From Bacillota bacterium (GTDB taxonomy: Bacteria; Bacillota; Clostridia; Tissierellales; Tissierellaceae): 50,009 nt of DNA. This document shows, one piece after another, positions 1-10,079 of this stretch; positions within the stretch are counted from its first letter, which is position 1, and every line of letters starts with the position of its first letter. The notes beneath the pieces were generated by a model, which was not told the origin of the DNA, searched no databases, and saw nothing but the letters and a program-made list of their open reading frames with translations. The DNA is taken from NCBI GenBank assembly GCA_030602225.1, contig JAUWAD010000004.1:1-50009 (forward strand), written 5' to 3'. Made by a program: the position numbers and the translations under genes.

Positions 1-194
1 GCTATCTCCTTTGAAGTTAGGTTCTTTGTCCCTTTGAATAGCATATGCTCTATAAAATGAGAGATTCCATTATTATCCCTACTCTCATAATAGGAACCTG
101 TTTTTACAATAATACCTATTGTTGCAGATTTTAAATAATCGATGGGATGCATTATTACCCTTATCCCATTTTTCAGTTCTTTTTCTATAATCAT
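1..194 (-). CDS. M16 family (insulinase-like) zinc peptidase, N-terminal part, truncated by the window edge
   Basis: Minus-strand translation from ATG at 194..192: MIIEKELKNGIRVIMHPIDYLKSATIGIIVKTGSYYESRDNNGISHFIEHMLFKGTKNLTSKEIA. It contains the HxxEH (HFIEH) zinc motif and has a GGAGG Shine-Dalgarno. Position downstream of pnp matches mlpA/ymxG synteny. Not in the supplied ORF track. Confidence 0.9.
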   Translation of the reverse strand, partial: MIIEKELKNGIRVIMHPIDYLKSATIGIIVKTGSYYESRDNNGISHFIEHMLFKGTKNLTSKEI

Positions 195-251
195 TTTTTC
201 CTCCAAATCAAATCTTCACTATCTATTCTACCAGTAATATTAGGAGATTTA

Positions 252-291
252 AACAAAAAAATAAACATGAACCCTAGTAGGTCCATGTTTG
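252..291 (-). terminator. Rho-independent terminator downstream of pnp
   Basis: Minus strand AAACATGGACC-TACTAG-GGTTCATGTTT followed by ATTTTTTTG. Confidence 0.8.
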
Positions 292-299
292 GAATACTA

Positions 300-2408
300 T
301 TATTCTTCTGTCTTTTCCTCTTCTTTTGGTTCATCCTTTAGAAGTACTTTTCTAGATAGATTTATTCTTCCTTGGGGATCAATTTCCATTACTTTAACTA
401 GAATCTCATCTCCAACCTTTACAACATCCTCAACCTTGTTAACTCTTTCCTTAGCAAGTTGAGATATGTGTACCAGTCCCTCTTTGCCATTAAGAACCTC
501 TACAAAAGCACCGAAGTTCATAATCTTAGTTACTTTACCCAGGTATATTTCCCCTGCCTCAACTTCTTTGACGATATTCATAATCATTTCTATAGCTCTT
601 TTGCTTCCTTCTCCATCGTTGGAAACTATTGCAACTCTACCATCATCTTCAATGTCTATTTTAACTCCAGTTTCATCAATTATTTTATTGATAATTTTTC
701 CACCAGGTCCAATAATATCTCTTATCTTATCTGGATTAATCTGAAGTGTATGAATTCTTGGAGCATATGGTGAAAGATCATCCCTATGAACTGAAATTGT
801 CTCCTCCATTTTACTTAGTATATGAAGTCTTCCTATTCTAGCTCTTTCCAAAGCTTCCTTTAGTATAGGTTCATCAATTCCGGATATCTTTATATCCATT
901 TGAATTGCAGTGATACCATCCTTTGTTCCAGCTACTTTAAAATCCATATCTCCAAGGTGGTCTTCCAATCCTTGAATATCAGAAAGAATAGCTACATTCT
1001 CGTTATGCTTAATAAGTCCCATTGCAATACCAGCCACGGGTGCCTTTATAGGAACACCTGCATCCAATAGTGCTAGAGTACTACCACATACACTTGCCTG
1101 GGATGTTGATCCATTAGAGCTTAAAACTTCAGAAACTAGTCTTAATGTATAAGGGAAGTCCTGCTCGGAAGGTAATACTGGCTCAAGTGCTCTTTCAGCC
1201 AGAGCTCCATGGCCAATCTCTCTTCTCCCTGGGCCTCTCATAGGTCTAGTCTCTCCAACGGAATAAGCTGGGAAGTTATAATGATGCATGTATCTCTTTG
1301 ATTCCTCTTCTCCCAGACCATCTATTATCTGAACATCTCCTGCAGCTCCAAGAGTTGCAATGGTTAATACCTGAGTTTGTCCCCTGTTGAATAATCCAGA
1401 GCCGTGTGCTCTTGGTAATAAACCAACTTCAGAGCTTATGTTTCTTATTTCATCTAATTTTCTATTATCAGGTCTGATTCCTTCTTCGGTGATAAGTCTT
1501 CTTACTTCTTCCTTCATTATGGAATCGAGAACCTCTTTAATGTCTTTTGCAAAGTCAGGGAACTCTTCACTCAAAGCATTTATGGTTTCTTCTTTGACAA
1601 GATCAACCTTTTGGTCTCTTTCAGCTTTATCAACTGTATTAAGTGCTTGTGAAAGTTTTTCAGTTGCTAGAGTTCTTACTCGTTCTTCAACTTCTTTATC
1701 TGGCATAAAGACTAGATAATCTACTTTTTCTTTCCCGCAATCCTGTACGATTTCTTCAATAAATGAACAAATTTTCTTTATTTCATCATGACCAGTTAAG
1801 ATAGCATTTAACATAACCTCTTCAGATACGAAGTTAGCACCAGCCTCAACCATCATTACAGCATCCTTAGTTCCTGCAACAACTAGATTAAGATCAGAGA
1901 TTTCTCTTTCTTCACTGTTGGGATTTATGATGAACTTGCCATCTATTAATCCTACTTGCACAGAGCCAGTTGGACCCATAAAAGGTATATCAGAGATTGA
2001 CAATGCGATTGAAGAACCAATCATTGCTGTGATCTCTGGACTATTATCCTGATCAACACTCATTACTGTAGCAACTACTTGAACATCATTTCTATATCCA
2101 TCGGGAAATAGTGGTCTAATTGGTCGATCAATTAAACGAGAAGTTAATATTGCCTTCTCACTTGGTCTTCCTTCTCTTTTTATAAATCCCCCTGGGATTT
2201 TTCCAACTGCATATAGCTTTTCTTCATAATCACAGCTAAGTGGGAAGAAATCTATTCCTTCTCTTGGTTTCTTTGATTGTGTAGCAGTTACCATGGTAAC
2301 TGTATCTCCGTATTGAACCATACAAGCTCCACTTGCTTGTTCAGCGAATTTTCCAACTGTTACTATAAGATCTCTACCTGCCAGATTATAATGGAATTTC
2401 TTTTCCAT
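300..2408 (-). CDS. pnp: Polyribonucleotide nucleotidyltransferase (PNPase)
   Basis: 702 aa ORF with two RNase PH domains, KH motif ([12 protein letters not shown]) and C-terminal S1 domain; adjacent to rpsO. Confidence 0.98.
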   Translation of the reverse strand: MEKKFHYNLAGRDLIVTVGKFAEQASGACMVQYGDTVTMVTATQSKKPREGIDFFPLSCDYEEKLYAVGKIPGGFIKREGRPSEKAILTSRLIDRPIRPLFPDGYRNDVQVVATVMSVDQDNSPEITAMIGSSIALSISDIPFMGPTGSVQVGLIDGKFIINPNSEEREISDLNLVVAGTKDAVMMVEAGANFVSEEVMLNAILTGHDEIKKICSFIEEIVQDCGKEKVDYLVFMPDKEVEERVRTLATEKLSQALNTVDKAERDQKVDLVKEETINALSEEFPDFAKDIKEVLDSIMKEEVRRLITEEGIRPDNRKLDEIRNISSEVGLLPRAHGSGLFNRGQTQVLTIATLGAAGDVQIIDGLGEEESKRYMHHYNFPAYSVGETRPMRGPGRREIGHGALAERALEPVLPSEQDFPYTLRLVSEVLSSNGSTSQASVCGSTLALLDAGVPIKAPVAGIAMGLIKHNENVAILSDIQGLEDHLGDMDFKVAGTKDGITAIQMDIKISGIDEPILKEALERARIGRLHILSKMEETISVHRDDLSPYAPRIHTLQINPDKIRDIIGPGGKIINKIIDETGVKIDIEDDGRVAIVSNDGEGSKRAIEMIMNIVKEVEAGEIYLGKVTKIMNFGAFVEVLNGKEGLVHISQLAKERVNKVEDVVKVGDEILVKVMEIDPQGRINLSRKVLLKDEPKEEEKTEE

Positions 2409-2497
2409 AAAATACCTCCTTCAATTTGTACTACTCTTATTCTTATTATATTCTATATTTATTTCATATTAAACAAAATTTAGCTAAACATAAACTA

Positions 2498-2521
2498 ATA
2501 GAGCGGGAAATCCCGCTCTAA
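2498..2521 (-). terminator. Hairpin/terminator after rpsO
   Basis: TAGAGCGGGA-TTTCCCGCTCTA stem immediately after the rpsO stop; weak T-tract, so possibly an attenuator between rpsO and pnp. Confidence 0.65.
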
Positions 2522-2788
2522 TTAACCTCTAATGCCTAGTTTTTCAATTAAAGAACGATATCTTTCAATATCCTTATTCTGTAGGTATCTTAACAAATTC
2601 CTTCTTTGACCAACCATTTTTAGAAGTCCTCTTCTTGAATGATGATCCTTTTTATGGCTTTGTAAGTGTTCGTTTACAGAATTAATTCTGTGAGTCAATA
2701 ATGCAACTTGAACTTCTGGTGAACCAGTATCTCCTACATGAGTTTTGTACTGATCAATAATTTGATCTTTTTCTACTTTACTTAACAT
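2522..2788 (-). CDS. rpsO: 30S ribosomal protein S15
   Basis: [35 protein letters not shown]... is canonical S15. The start is trimmed from the ORF track (2821) to the ATG preceded by GGAGGTG. Confidence 0.97.
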   Translation of the reverse strand: MLSKVEKDQIIDQYKTHVGDTGSPEVQVALLTHRINSVNEHLQSHKKDHHSRRGLLKMVGQRRNLLRYLQNKDIERYRSLIEKLGIRG

Positions 2789-2819
2789 TTCTGCACCTCC
2801 GTGATTTTTCATATCCACC

Positions 2820-2862
2820 ATTGACTTAGCATTCGCTGAGGAACGATAAGCAAAGTCAAGGT
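2820..2862 (-). promoter_or_regulatory. Putative S15 (rpsO) leader stem-loop
   Basis: Arms TTGACTT...AAGTCAA (2821-2827 / 2853-2859) with inner GC and CG pairs around a CTCAG-containing loop, just upstream of the rpsO SD. Confidence 0.45.
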
Positions 2863-2877
2863 ATCTCTAACATTTAA

Positions 2878-2906
2878 ATTCTACCATATATAACTACCTT
2901 TGTAAA
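2878..2906 (-). promoter_or_regulatory. Putative sigmaA promoter for rpsO
   Basis: TTTACA-17-TAGAAT on the minus strand overlapping the ribF 3' end. Confidence 0.5.
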
Positions 2907-3826
2907 TCAGATTTTTCTCTAACATAGGAAATATCTTCCTTCATTCTGGCAATTAAATCTTCCACATTATTAAATTTAATTTCTGCCCTGATAAACTCTT
3001 TAAAGAATATTTCTATATTTTCACCATATATACTATTATCATAGTCTATGATGTGATTTTCTATTTTAAGGTCATACTCATCAAATGTTGGATTATAACC
3101 TATGTTTGTAGCACTATCATAAAATTCATCTAGTACTTTTGTGTATGTTCTATATATGCCTCTTTTGGGAAGGGCGTAATCCCCCTTTGGATAAATATTA
3201 GCCGTTGGTACCCCAAGTTTTTTACCCAGACCTTTTCCATTTACAACTTGTCCCATTATTGAGTAATCCCTACCTAGAAGCATATTAGCTTCCTCTATTT
3301 TTCCATCGGAAAGAAGGTTTCTTATGGTTGTGCTACTAACCACTTCTCCCTTATAATAAACATGATCTGCTATTACCAGTTCTACATTATTCTCAAGGCA
3401 TAACTTCCTAAGCATCTCAACGTTTCCAGATGCTTTATAGCCGAATTTATAATCAGGACCAACTACTATGACCTTTGATTTTAATTTCTCAAGTAAAATT
3501 TTATTGAAAAAGTCATTTGGACTTAATGTCATTACTCCTTCATCAAATTTCATAGTATACAGTATCTCTATACCTAAACTTGATAATATTTGATTTTTTT
3601 GTTCATTGTTATTTATCAATCTTGGACCATTGCCAAAAACAATTGATTTTGTATGATTTTCAAAAACAAGCATGGAGGCTTTTAGATTGTATTCATTGGC
3701 CTTATTCTTTACAATATTAATCAATTCCTGATGACCTATATGAACACCATCAAAATTACCAAGAGCTATGGCACTGTCAAATTTGACTTCTTGATCTTCT
3801 ATATGAATTATTTCCATTAACTTCAC
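2894..3826 (-). CDS. ribF: Bifunctional riboflavin kinase / FAD synthetase
   Basis: GNFDGVHIGHQELI motif and C-terminal riboflavin kinase domain (GKGLGKKLGVPTANI). Confidence 0.96.
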   Translation of the reverse strand: MKLMEIIHIEDQEVKFDSAIALGNFDGVHIGHQELINIVKNKANEYNLKASMLVFENHTKSIVFGNGPRLINNNEQKNQILSSLGIEILYTMKFDEGVMTLSPNDFFNKILLEKLKSKVIVVGPDYKFGYKASGNVEMLRKLCLENNVELVIADHVYYKGEVVSSTTIRNLLSDGKIEEANMLLGRDYSIMGQVVNGKGLGKKLGVPTANIYPKGDYALPKRGIYRTYTKVLDEFYDSATNIGYNPTFDEYDLKIENHIIDYDNSIYGENIEIFFKEFIRAEIKFNNVEDLIARMKEDISYVREKSDLQR

Positions 3827-4713
3827 CCATTAAATACCTTTTCCATTTTTAAAATTACTTTATCATTATCAGTGTATACCTTGCCTATTCCTAAAAATAC
3901 TCCACCTACATAAACCCTAATGGGATTGTTATAGACTAAGTTATCTACATTGTCTATTTCTAGTTTCACTCCATTGGATAATGGCTTGAAAAAAGAAGAA
4001 TCCAATTGCATTTCTGGTAGATGGGTTAATGCTGAATCCAGTGGTAGTATTATTCTTACTAGTTCATCCTTAGTCATGGATTTTAGGGTCTCCATTCCTA
4101 AGGCACTATTCACATCATAATCAGCAACCCTACTTCTTAGAAGATAGGACATATGACCATAGGTTCCCAGATCTTCTCCTATATCGTTGCAAAGGGTCCT
4201 CACATATGTCCCTTTTGAACACAATACCTTGAAGATGACCCTTTTATTATCGATGATATTTATAATTTCTAATTTTTTTATAGTTATTTTGTTCTTTTTT
4301 CTCTGAACTTCAATACCTTTTCTTGCCAGGTCATATAGTTTTTTGCCATTTATTTTCTTTGCAGAAAACATAGGTGGTGTCTGCTCAATATCCCCTATAT
4401 AGCCTTCAAAACAAGAAATTATTTCATCTTTTGATACTTTCTTAAGGCTTGTTTCAATGACTTTTCCAGTACTATCCTGTGTATCAGTTTTAACACCAAG
4501 TGTCATTTCAGCAATATATTCCTTGTCCACATTGGAAAGGTAATCTGAAACTTTTGTTCCTTTTCCTATGCAAATGGGTAGTACTCCAGTTGCCATAGGA
4601 TCAAGTGTTCCTGTATGGCCAACCTTCTTCATTCCTAAAAGTCTCCTGAATAAATATACTGCATCGTGGGAAGTCATACCTTCTGGTTTGAAAAAATTAA
4701 TAATTCCTTCCAC
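3823..4713 (-). CDS. truB: tRNA pseudouridine(55) synthase TruB
   Basis: NFFKPEGMTSHDAV, GHTGTLDPMATGVLPICIGKGTK, CSKGTYVRTLCNDIG motifs. Confidence 0.97.
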   Translation of the reverse strand: MEGIINFFKPEGMTSHDAVYLFRRLLGMKKVGHTGTLDPMATGVLPICIGKGTKVSDYLSNVDKEYIAEMTLGVKTDTQDSTGKVIETSLKKVSKDEIISCFEGYIGDIEQTPPMFSAKKINGKKLYDLARKGIEVQRKKNKITIKKLEIINIIDNKRVIFKVLCSKGTYVRTLCNDIGEDLGTYGHMSYLLRSRVADYDVNSALGMETLKSMTKDELVRIILPLDSALTHLPEMQLDSSFFKPLSNGVKLEIDNVDNLVYNNPIRVYVGGVFLGIGKVYTDNDKVILKMEKVFNG

Positions 4714-4724
4714 AATATCACTAC

Positions 4725-5690
4725 CTAATCCATATATTTTTTTGCCTCCATCAAGACCAATTCTTCAGCCTTGATTATTGTATCCTTAATTGTACATCCT
4801 GAGGCTCTAGTGTGGCCACCTCCGCCAAAAGCGCTGCAAATCATATTAGCATCCACATTTGACTTAGTTCTTAGACTTACTTTGATTTCATGTTCAGACA
4901 ATTCCTTAAGTAAAAAAGCAGCTTCCACAGAGTCAGTATCTCTTAGAAACTCAACTATTCCTTCAGTATCTTCCATCTTTGCATTTGTCTTTCTTAACAT
5001 TTTTTGAGTAACTTTTACAATGGCAATGGAAGAGTTGTTATAAAAATTAACATTTGATATGGCTTCAATAAACAACTTAGTTCTATCCAAGCTTCTGGAT
5101 TGATATAGTTTTTTATTTAACTTATATGCATCAATGGAATAATCATAAAGATCTGCTATTACCTCATGTGTCTTACTTGAAACATTCTCATAGGAAAATC
5201 TACCTGTATCAGATGATATGGCTACATATAAATTTTCAGCTATATCCTTATCCATGGGAAGAGTTAGACCTTTAATAATATCATAAATCAACTCTCCAGT
5301 TGATGATACACTATTATCAACAAAATTCAAATCACCAAAAATGGTATTGCTTATATGATGGTCAATATTAACCACCTTCGTTGACAAATCAAATAAGTTC
5401 TGATTTAGTCCAAGCCTATTTTTATCACTGCAATCAAGGACAAATAGCAAGTCCAGTGTTTTCCCATCAAAAGTTTTTAACTCTTCTATTCCATTTAAAA
5501 ATATATAGTCATTTGGAATAAAATCTGCCTTTATCATATAAACTTCTTTATCCAATGACTTAAGAGATAATCCCAGTCCAAGTAATGAACCAAGATTATC
5601 TCCATCTGGATTTATATGGGATACTACACCAATGTTTTTGCTAGCTTGAATTAATTCTTTTAATTCTATTAAATTATTTTTGCTCATCAT
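4725..5690 (-). CDS. nrnA: Bifunctional oligoribonuclease / PAP phosphatase (DHH family)
   Basis: SHINPDGDNLGS, NIDHHISN, and C-terminal GGGGHTRASG DHHA1 motif. ORF track start is 5702; ATGs at 5690/5687 are more likely. Overlaps rbfA. Confidence 0.92.
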   Translation of the reverse strand: MMSKNNLIELKELIQASKNIGVVSHINPDGDNLGSLLGLGLSLKSLDKEVYMIKADFIPNDYIFLNGIEELKTFDGKTLDLLFVLDCSDKNRLGLNQNLFDLSTKVVNIDHHISNTIFGDLNFVDNSVSSTGELIYDIIKGLTLPMDKDIAENLYVAISSDTGRFSYENVSSKTHEVIADLYDYSIDAYKLNKKLYQSRSLDRTKLFIEAISNVNFYNNSSIAIVKVTQKMLRKTNAKMEDTEGIVEFLRDTDSVEAAFLLKELSEHEIKVSLRTKSNVDANMICSAFGGGGHTRASGCTIKDTIIKAEELVLMEAKKYMD

Positions 5691-6057
5691 CGTCTTCATC
5701 ATCCTTAGGAATATCTTTGTTAACTTCCTTTATCAAATTAGACATATATATACCTTGTTCTATACTTTCATCTAGATAGAATATCGGCTCAGGAACATGT
5801 CTTAATTGAATTCTCCTGCCAATTTCCTTTCTGATAAATCCCTTTGCATTTTCCAATCCCTTAATAGTGTTCTCTTTTTCTTCATCATTACCTAGTACAG
5901 AAATATATATTTTGGCAAACCTTAGGTCTTTAGTTACATTTACTCTGTTTACACTGGGTAATCCACTAATTCTGGGATCCTTAATTTCACTGAATAGTAA
6001 ATCGGATACTACCTTTCTTACTTCTTCAGAGATGCGGTTAATTCTTTTTTCATTCAT
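5674..6057 (-). CDS. rbfA: Ribosome-binding factor A
   Basis: RINRISEEVRKVVSDLLFSEIKDPRI...; position between infB and nrnA. Confidence 0.96.
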   Translation of the reverse strand: MNEKRINRISEEVRKVVSDLLFSEIKDPRISGLPSVNRVNVTKDLRFAKIYISVLGNDEEKENTIKGLENAKGFIRKEIGRRIQLRHVPEPIFYLDESIEQGIYMSNLIKEVNKDIPKDDEDDDEQK

Positions 6058-6068
6058 TTGTTACACCT

Positions 6069-8132
6069 CTAATCGTTTTTAACTTCTTTTAATAAATAAG
6101 CCTCAAGATTGTCTCCTTCTTTAATATCATTAAAGTTTTCAAGACCTAAACCAGCTTCAAAACCAGTTAGTACCTCTCTAGCATCATCCTTGAATCTCTT
6201 AAGTGAAGATACACTTCCATCAAAGATTACAACATCATCCCTTAATAATCTTATTGAAGCATTTCGGGCTATCTTTCCACTTACAACATATATTCCTGCA
6301 ATTGTATTTCCATTTGGTAGTCTGAAAGTCGCTCTAACCTGGGCTCTTCCCAAAACTTCCTCAACAATCTTAGGAGCATGCATACCCTTTACAGCAGCTT
6401 GAATATCTTCTATTGCTTCGTAAATTACTCTATATGTTCTAACATCTACTTCCTCTTTCTTGGCAACTTCAATTGCATTTAAGTTTGGTCTAACGTTAAA
6501 TCCAATTACTATTGCATTAGAAGCTGAAGCTAGCATAATATCGGTTTCAGTTATTCCACCTACACCACCATGAATAAGATTAACCTTAACTTCTTCAGTA
6601 TCCAGTTTTCTTAGTGATTGGCTTAAAGCTTCAATGGAACCTCTAACATCACCCTTAACAATAAGATTAAGATCCTTTACTTCTCCAAGCTTAATTTTCT
6701 CGAAAAGATCATCCAAAGATACCTTGGAAGACTGCTTCATTTGTTCTTCTCTGATCTGATTTCTTTTAGCATCAGCAATATTTCTAGCTGCTTTTTCATT
6801 TTCAACAGCATATAATAGCTCACCAGCATTTGGAACCTCTGAAAGACCAAGAATCATCACAGGAATTGAAGGAGTAGCTTTTTTAACCTTTCTACCCTTA
6901 TCATCCAGCATTGCTCTAATTCTACCACTGGCTACACCTGAAACTACCATATCGCCAACATTTAGTGTTCCCTTTTGCACAAGTACAGTAGCTAAAGGTC
7001 CTTTACCCTTATCAAGCTGAGCCTCAATTATTGTTCCAATGGCCCTTCTATTGGGGTTAGCTTTTAATTCTTGCATTTCAGCTACTAGAAGAATCATTTC
7101 CAAAAGATCTTCTATTCCAATTCTTGCCTTTGCAGAAACTGGAGCAATAATGGTATCTCCTCCCCAATCTTCTGCCAATAAACCATTGTCAGCTAACTCT
7201 TGTTTCACTCTATCTAGATTAGAATCAGGTTTATCAATCTTGTTTATGGCTACAATTATTGGGACTCCAGCTGCCTTGGCATGGGATATGGCCTCTATTG
7301 TTTGAGGCATAACTCCATCATCAGCTGCAACAACCAATATTGCTATATCAGTAACCTTTGCTCCTCTAGCTCTCATGGATGTGAATGCTTCGTGACCAGG
7401 AGTATCTAGGAACACTATCTTTTTATTATTGATATTAACTGCATAAGCACCTATGTGTTGAGTAATTCCTCCAGCTTCCTTATCAATAACATTTGTGTGT
7501 CTAATTGCATCAAGTAATGAAGTTTTACCATGGTCGACATGACCCATAACAGTAACAACTGGTGGTCTTGCTACTAGATCCTTTGGATCATCCTCGAAAT
7601 CCAATAAGTCATCTTCTTCAACCTCTACTTCAGGCACACTTGCTATAATGTCATATCCAAAATCATCTGCAATTATGGCTGCAATTTCACTATCAATTGC
7701 TTGATTCTGATTAACCATAACTCCCAAACCTATTAACTTAGTTATAATCTGGGATGCATTAACTCCCATTTTTTCACCAAGCTCTTTAACTATAATTTCA
7801 CTTTCTATTTCAATCGTTTTTCTAGTAATATCAGCTACCTCTTCTTCTATTGGTTTTTCTGTTACTTGTTCTGTCTTTTTATTTTTGTTCTTCTTTGGCT
7901 TTTTTCTGATTTTCTCTTCTTCCAAATCTATATCCACAATTTCAACTTCGGCATCAACTTCTTCTTTATTCTTATCCTCAGTAAGGAGCTCTTTAATAAG
8001 TTCTGCCTCTTCTTCTTCTATGGAACTCATGTGACTAGCGATTTTTAAATCCAAACCTTCTATGGCTTCCATAAACTCTTTACTGGTCATGTTAAGTTCT
8101 TTTGCCAATTCATATACTCTAACTTTTGTCAT
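6069..8132 (-). CDS. infB: Translation initiation factor IF-2
   Basis: [38 protein letters not shown]-domain motifs. Start trimmed to [14 protein letters not shown]. Confidence 0.98.
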   Translation of the reverse strand: MTKVRVYELAKELNMTSKEFMEAIEGLDLKIASHMSSIEEEEAELIKELLTEDKNKEEVDAEVEIVDIDLEEEKIRKKPKKNKNKKTEQVTEKPIEEEVADITRKTIEIESEIIVKELGEKMGVNASQIITKLIGLGVMVNQNQAIDSEIAAIIADDFGYDIIASVPEVEVEEDDLLDFEDDPKDLVARPPVVTVMGHVDHGKTSLLDAIRHTNVIDKEAGGITQHIGAYAVNINNKKIVFLDTPGHEAFTSMRARGAKVTDIAILVVAADDGVMPQTIEAISHAKAAGVPIIVAINKIDKPDSNLDRVKQELADNGLLAEDWGGDTIIAPVSAKARIGIEDLLEMILLVAEMQELKANPNRRAIGTIIEAQLDKGKGPLATVLVQKGTLNVGDMVVSGVASGRIRAMLDDKGRKVKKATPSIPVMILGLSEVPNAGELLYAVENEKAARNIADAKRNQIREEQMKQSSKVSLDDLFEKIKLGEVKDLNLIVKGDVRGSIEALSQSLRKLDTEEVKVNLIHGGVGGITETDIMLASASNAIVIGFNVRPNLNAIEVAKKEEVDVRTYRVIYEAIEDIQAAVKGMHAPKIVEEVLGRAQVRATFRLPNGNTIAGIYVVSGKIARNASIRLLRDDVVIFDGSVSSLKRFKDDAREVLTGFEAGLGLENFNDIKEGDNLEAYLLKEVKND

Positions 8133-8164
8133 ACACGACACCTCCCATTTGTTTAAGGTGATCC

Positions 8165-8428
8165 TTATTCCTTTATGACTTCTTTCAATTTTTCATAAAC
8201 TTCCTTGGTAATCTCAGTTTCTAAATTCCTTGAAAACTTCTTGCCTTTGAAAGCATCTTCAAAGCACTTAATAGTGGGGCATATATATGCACCTCTACCA
8301 TTTGCTTTTCCAGTCAAGTCAACGAACACTTCGTTCTCCTTGTTTTTTACTACCCTGATCAATTCTTTTTTTGGTTTCATTTCATTACATGCGATACATC
8401 TTCTAAGAGGGATCTTCTTTTGTTTCAT
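8165..8428 (-). CDS. rnpM: YlxR family RNA-binding protein (RnpM)
   Basis: [21 protein letters not shown] ... GRGAYIC; between nusA and infB. Confidence 0.93.
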   Translation of the reverse strand: MKQKKIPLRRCIACNEMKPKKELIRVVKNKENEVFVDLTGKANGRGAYICPTIKCFEDAFKGKKFSRNLETEITKEVYEKLKEVIKE

Positions 8429-9488
8429 TTACTTCTCCTCCTTGAAGGGCTTTATATTGACTTTCAGATTTGATATCAATCTTCCAGTTGGTTAATTTAG
8501 CTGCCAATCTAGCATTTTGTCCTTCCTTACCTATTGCTAATGATAATTGATAATCAGGCACCACAACCAGAGCGGATTTTTCCTTCTCATTGGCAATTAC
8601 CTTAACTACCTTGGATGGACTTAAGCTATTTGCAATAAACTCTTCCACATTCTTGCTCCAGATCACTATATCAATTTTCTCACCATTAAGTTCGTCAACT
8701 ATTGCTTTAACTCTGGCACCTTTAAATCCAACACATGCACCAAGCGGATCAACTTCTTCATTTCTTGAGAATACAGCAAGTTTTGTTCTTGAACCTGCTT
8801 CCCTTGATACAGAGAAGATTTCAACTATACCTTCGTTAATTTCAGGAACCTCCAGCTCAAAAAGTCTTTTGACTAGGCCTGTATGTGCTCTGGAAAGGAC
8901 AATCTGTGGTCCTTTAGTGGTCTTCTTTACTTCCAGAATAAGTAATTTCAATCTATCTCCCTGATTATACTCTTCACCTTCTATTTGCTCAGCAGGAGGA
9001 AGAATACCCTCAGTCTTACCTAGATCAATGTATACATTGTTCTTTGCAATTCTTTGGATTTGACCTGTTATAATCTCGTTTTCACGGGTTATAAACTCAT
9101 CGAAAATTACATCTCTTTCTGCATCCTTTATCCTCTGGATTACAACTTGCTTTGCTGTTTGTGCAGCAATTCTACCAAAGTCCCTAGGAGTTATCTCTAC
9201 CTTTACCACATCACCTATCTGATAGCTTGAATCCTTTTGCTTTGCATCATCAAGGGATATTTGAAGTAATTCATCTTCTACTTGTCCTTCTTCCACTACA
9301 TCCTTTATTGCGAATACCCTTACCGCTCCAGTGTCTCTGTTCATTTCCACTAGAACATTTTGGGAAGAACCGAAATTCTTTTTATAACTAGATATTAAGG
9401 CAGACTCCAGTGCATCAAATATTACATCCTTGGTTATGCCTTTTTCCTTTTCAATTTCCTCCAGGGCGTTGATGAAATCAACATTCAT
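8403..9488 (-). CDS. nusA: Transcription termination/antitermination protein NusA
   Basis: N-terminal NusA domain, S1, KH domains (DPLGACVGFKGARVKAIV, AIGKEGQNARLAAKLT). Confidence 0.98.
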   Translation of the reverse strand: MNVDFINALEEIEKEKGITKDVIFDALESALISSYKKNFGSSQNVLVEMNRDTGAVRVFAIKDVVEEGQVEDELLQISLDDAKQKDSSYQIGDVVKVEITPRDFGRIAAQTAKQVVIQRIKDAERDVIFDEFITRENEIITGQIQRIAKNNVYIDLGKTEGILPPAEQIEGEEYNQGDRLKLLILEVKKTTKGPQIVLSRAHTGLVKRLFELEVPEINEGIVEIFSVSREAGSRTKLAVFSRNEEVDPLGACVGFKGARVKAIVDELNGEKIDIVIWSKNVEEFIANSLSPSKVVKVIANEKEKSALVVVPDYQLSLAIGKEGQNARLAAKLTNWKIDIKSESQYKALQGGEVNETKEDPS

Positions 9489-9502
9489 CTTAATACTCCT
9501 CC

Positions 9503-9964
9503 TTAAAATTTAATCGTTAATCTCATAAGAGATATAGTATCCCTGGGAATTTCCAGAGTTCCACTTACCATTTCCAATATTACCTTCTCATCATCGTATG
9601 ATTGTAACAATCCTTCATGTTTCTTTGAACCATTAACCAACTGATATAAATTAACTTCTATTTCCTTACCTAGATTTCTCTTTAAATCCTTATCTGTTTT
9701 TATAGGTCTATCAAGTCCAGGAGATGAGACTTCCAAATAATATGCCTTATCAATTATATCAACTTCATCTAATTTTTCACTTAGAAGCTCACTGGCTGCT
9801 TGACAATCATCCAGGTTTACTCCTCCATCCTTATGGATATAGACCCTTAGAAAGTAGTCTCCATATTCCTTAACATATTCAACATCAACAAGTTCGTAGT
9901 TAAGACTATCAGTTACTTCTAAGCATAACGCTTCTAATCTACTTATCATATCTTTTTTACTCAT
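9503..9964 (-). CDS. rimP: Ribosome maturation factor RimP
   Basis: MSKKDMISRLEALCLEVTDSLNYELVDVEYVKEYGDYFLRVYIHKDGGVNLDDC...SSPGLDRPIKT. The ORF track start (10018) reads through the leader; true start has a GGAGGTG SD. Confidence 0.95.
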   Translation of the reverse strand: MSKKDMISRLEALCLEVTDSLNYELVDVEYVKEYGDYFLRVYIHKDGGVNLDDCQAASELLSEKLDEVDIIDKAYYLEVSSPGLDRPIKTDKDLKRNLGKEIEVNLYQLVNGSKKHEGLLQSYDDEKVILEMVSGTLEIPRDTISLMRLTIKF

Positions 9965-9999
9965 AATACACCTCCATCTCAGTACTCCTTGACACAAAT

Positions 10000-10023
10000 G
10001 AAGAGTGGGAAAACCCACTCTTG
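10000..10023 (-). promoter_or_regulatory. rimP leader hairpin
   Basis: Perfect AAGAGTGGG-TTTT-CCCACTCTT stem in the 5' region of rimP, without a downstream U-tract. Confidence 0.6.
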
Positions 10024-10050
10024 CAGAAAGTCACTATAATTGTCTTATTT

Positions 10051-10079
10051 ATTATAACATAGAAAATGAGTAAAATCAA
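10051..10079 (-). promoter_or_regulatory. Putative sigmaA promoter of the rimP-nusA-infB operon
   Basis: TTGATT-17-TATAAT; the -35 contains the polC TGA stop. Confidence 0.65.

Noticed and set aside
1387-1719. 110-aa plus-strand ORF inside pnp, and the other plus-strand ORFs inside minus-strand genes
   Set aside because: Spurious antisense frames; the opposite strand encodes conserved proteins through every one of them.
9965-10018. N-terminal extension of RimP (MGFPTLHLCQGVLRWRCI...)
   Set aside because: Translates the leader hairpin; a better ATG with GGAGGTG SD lies at 9964.
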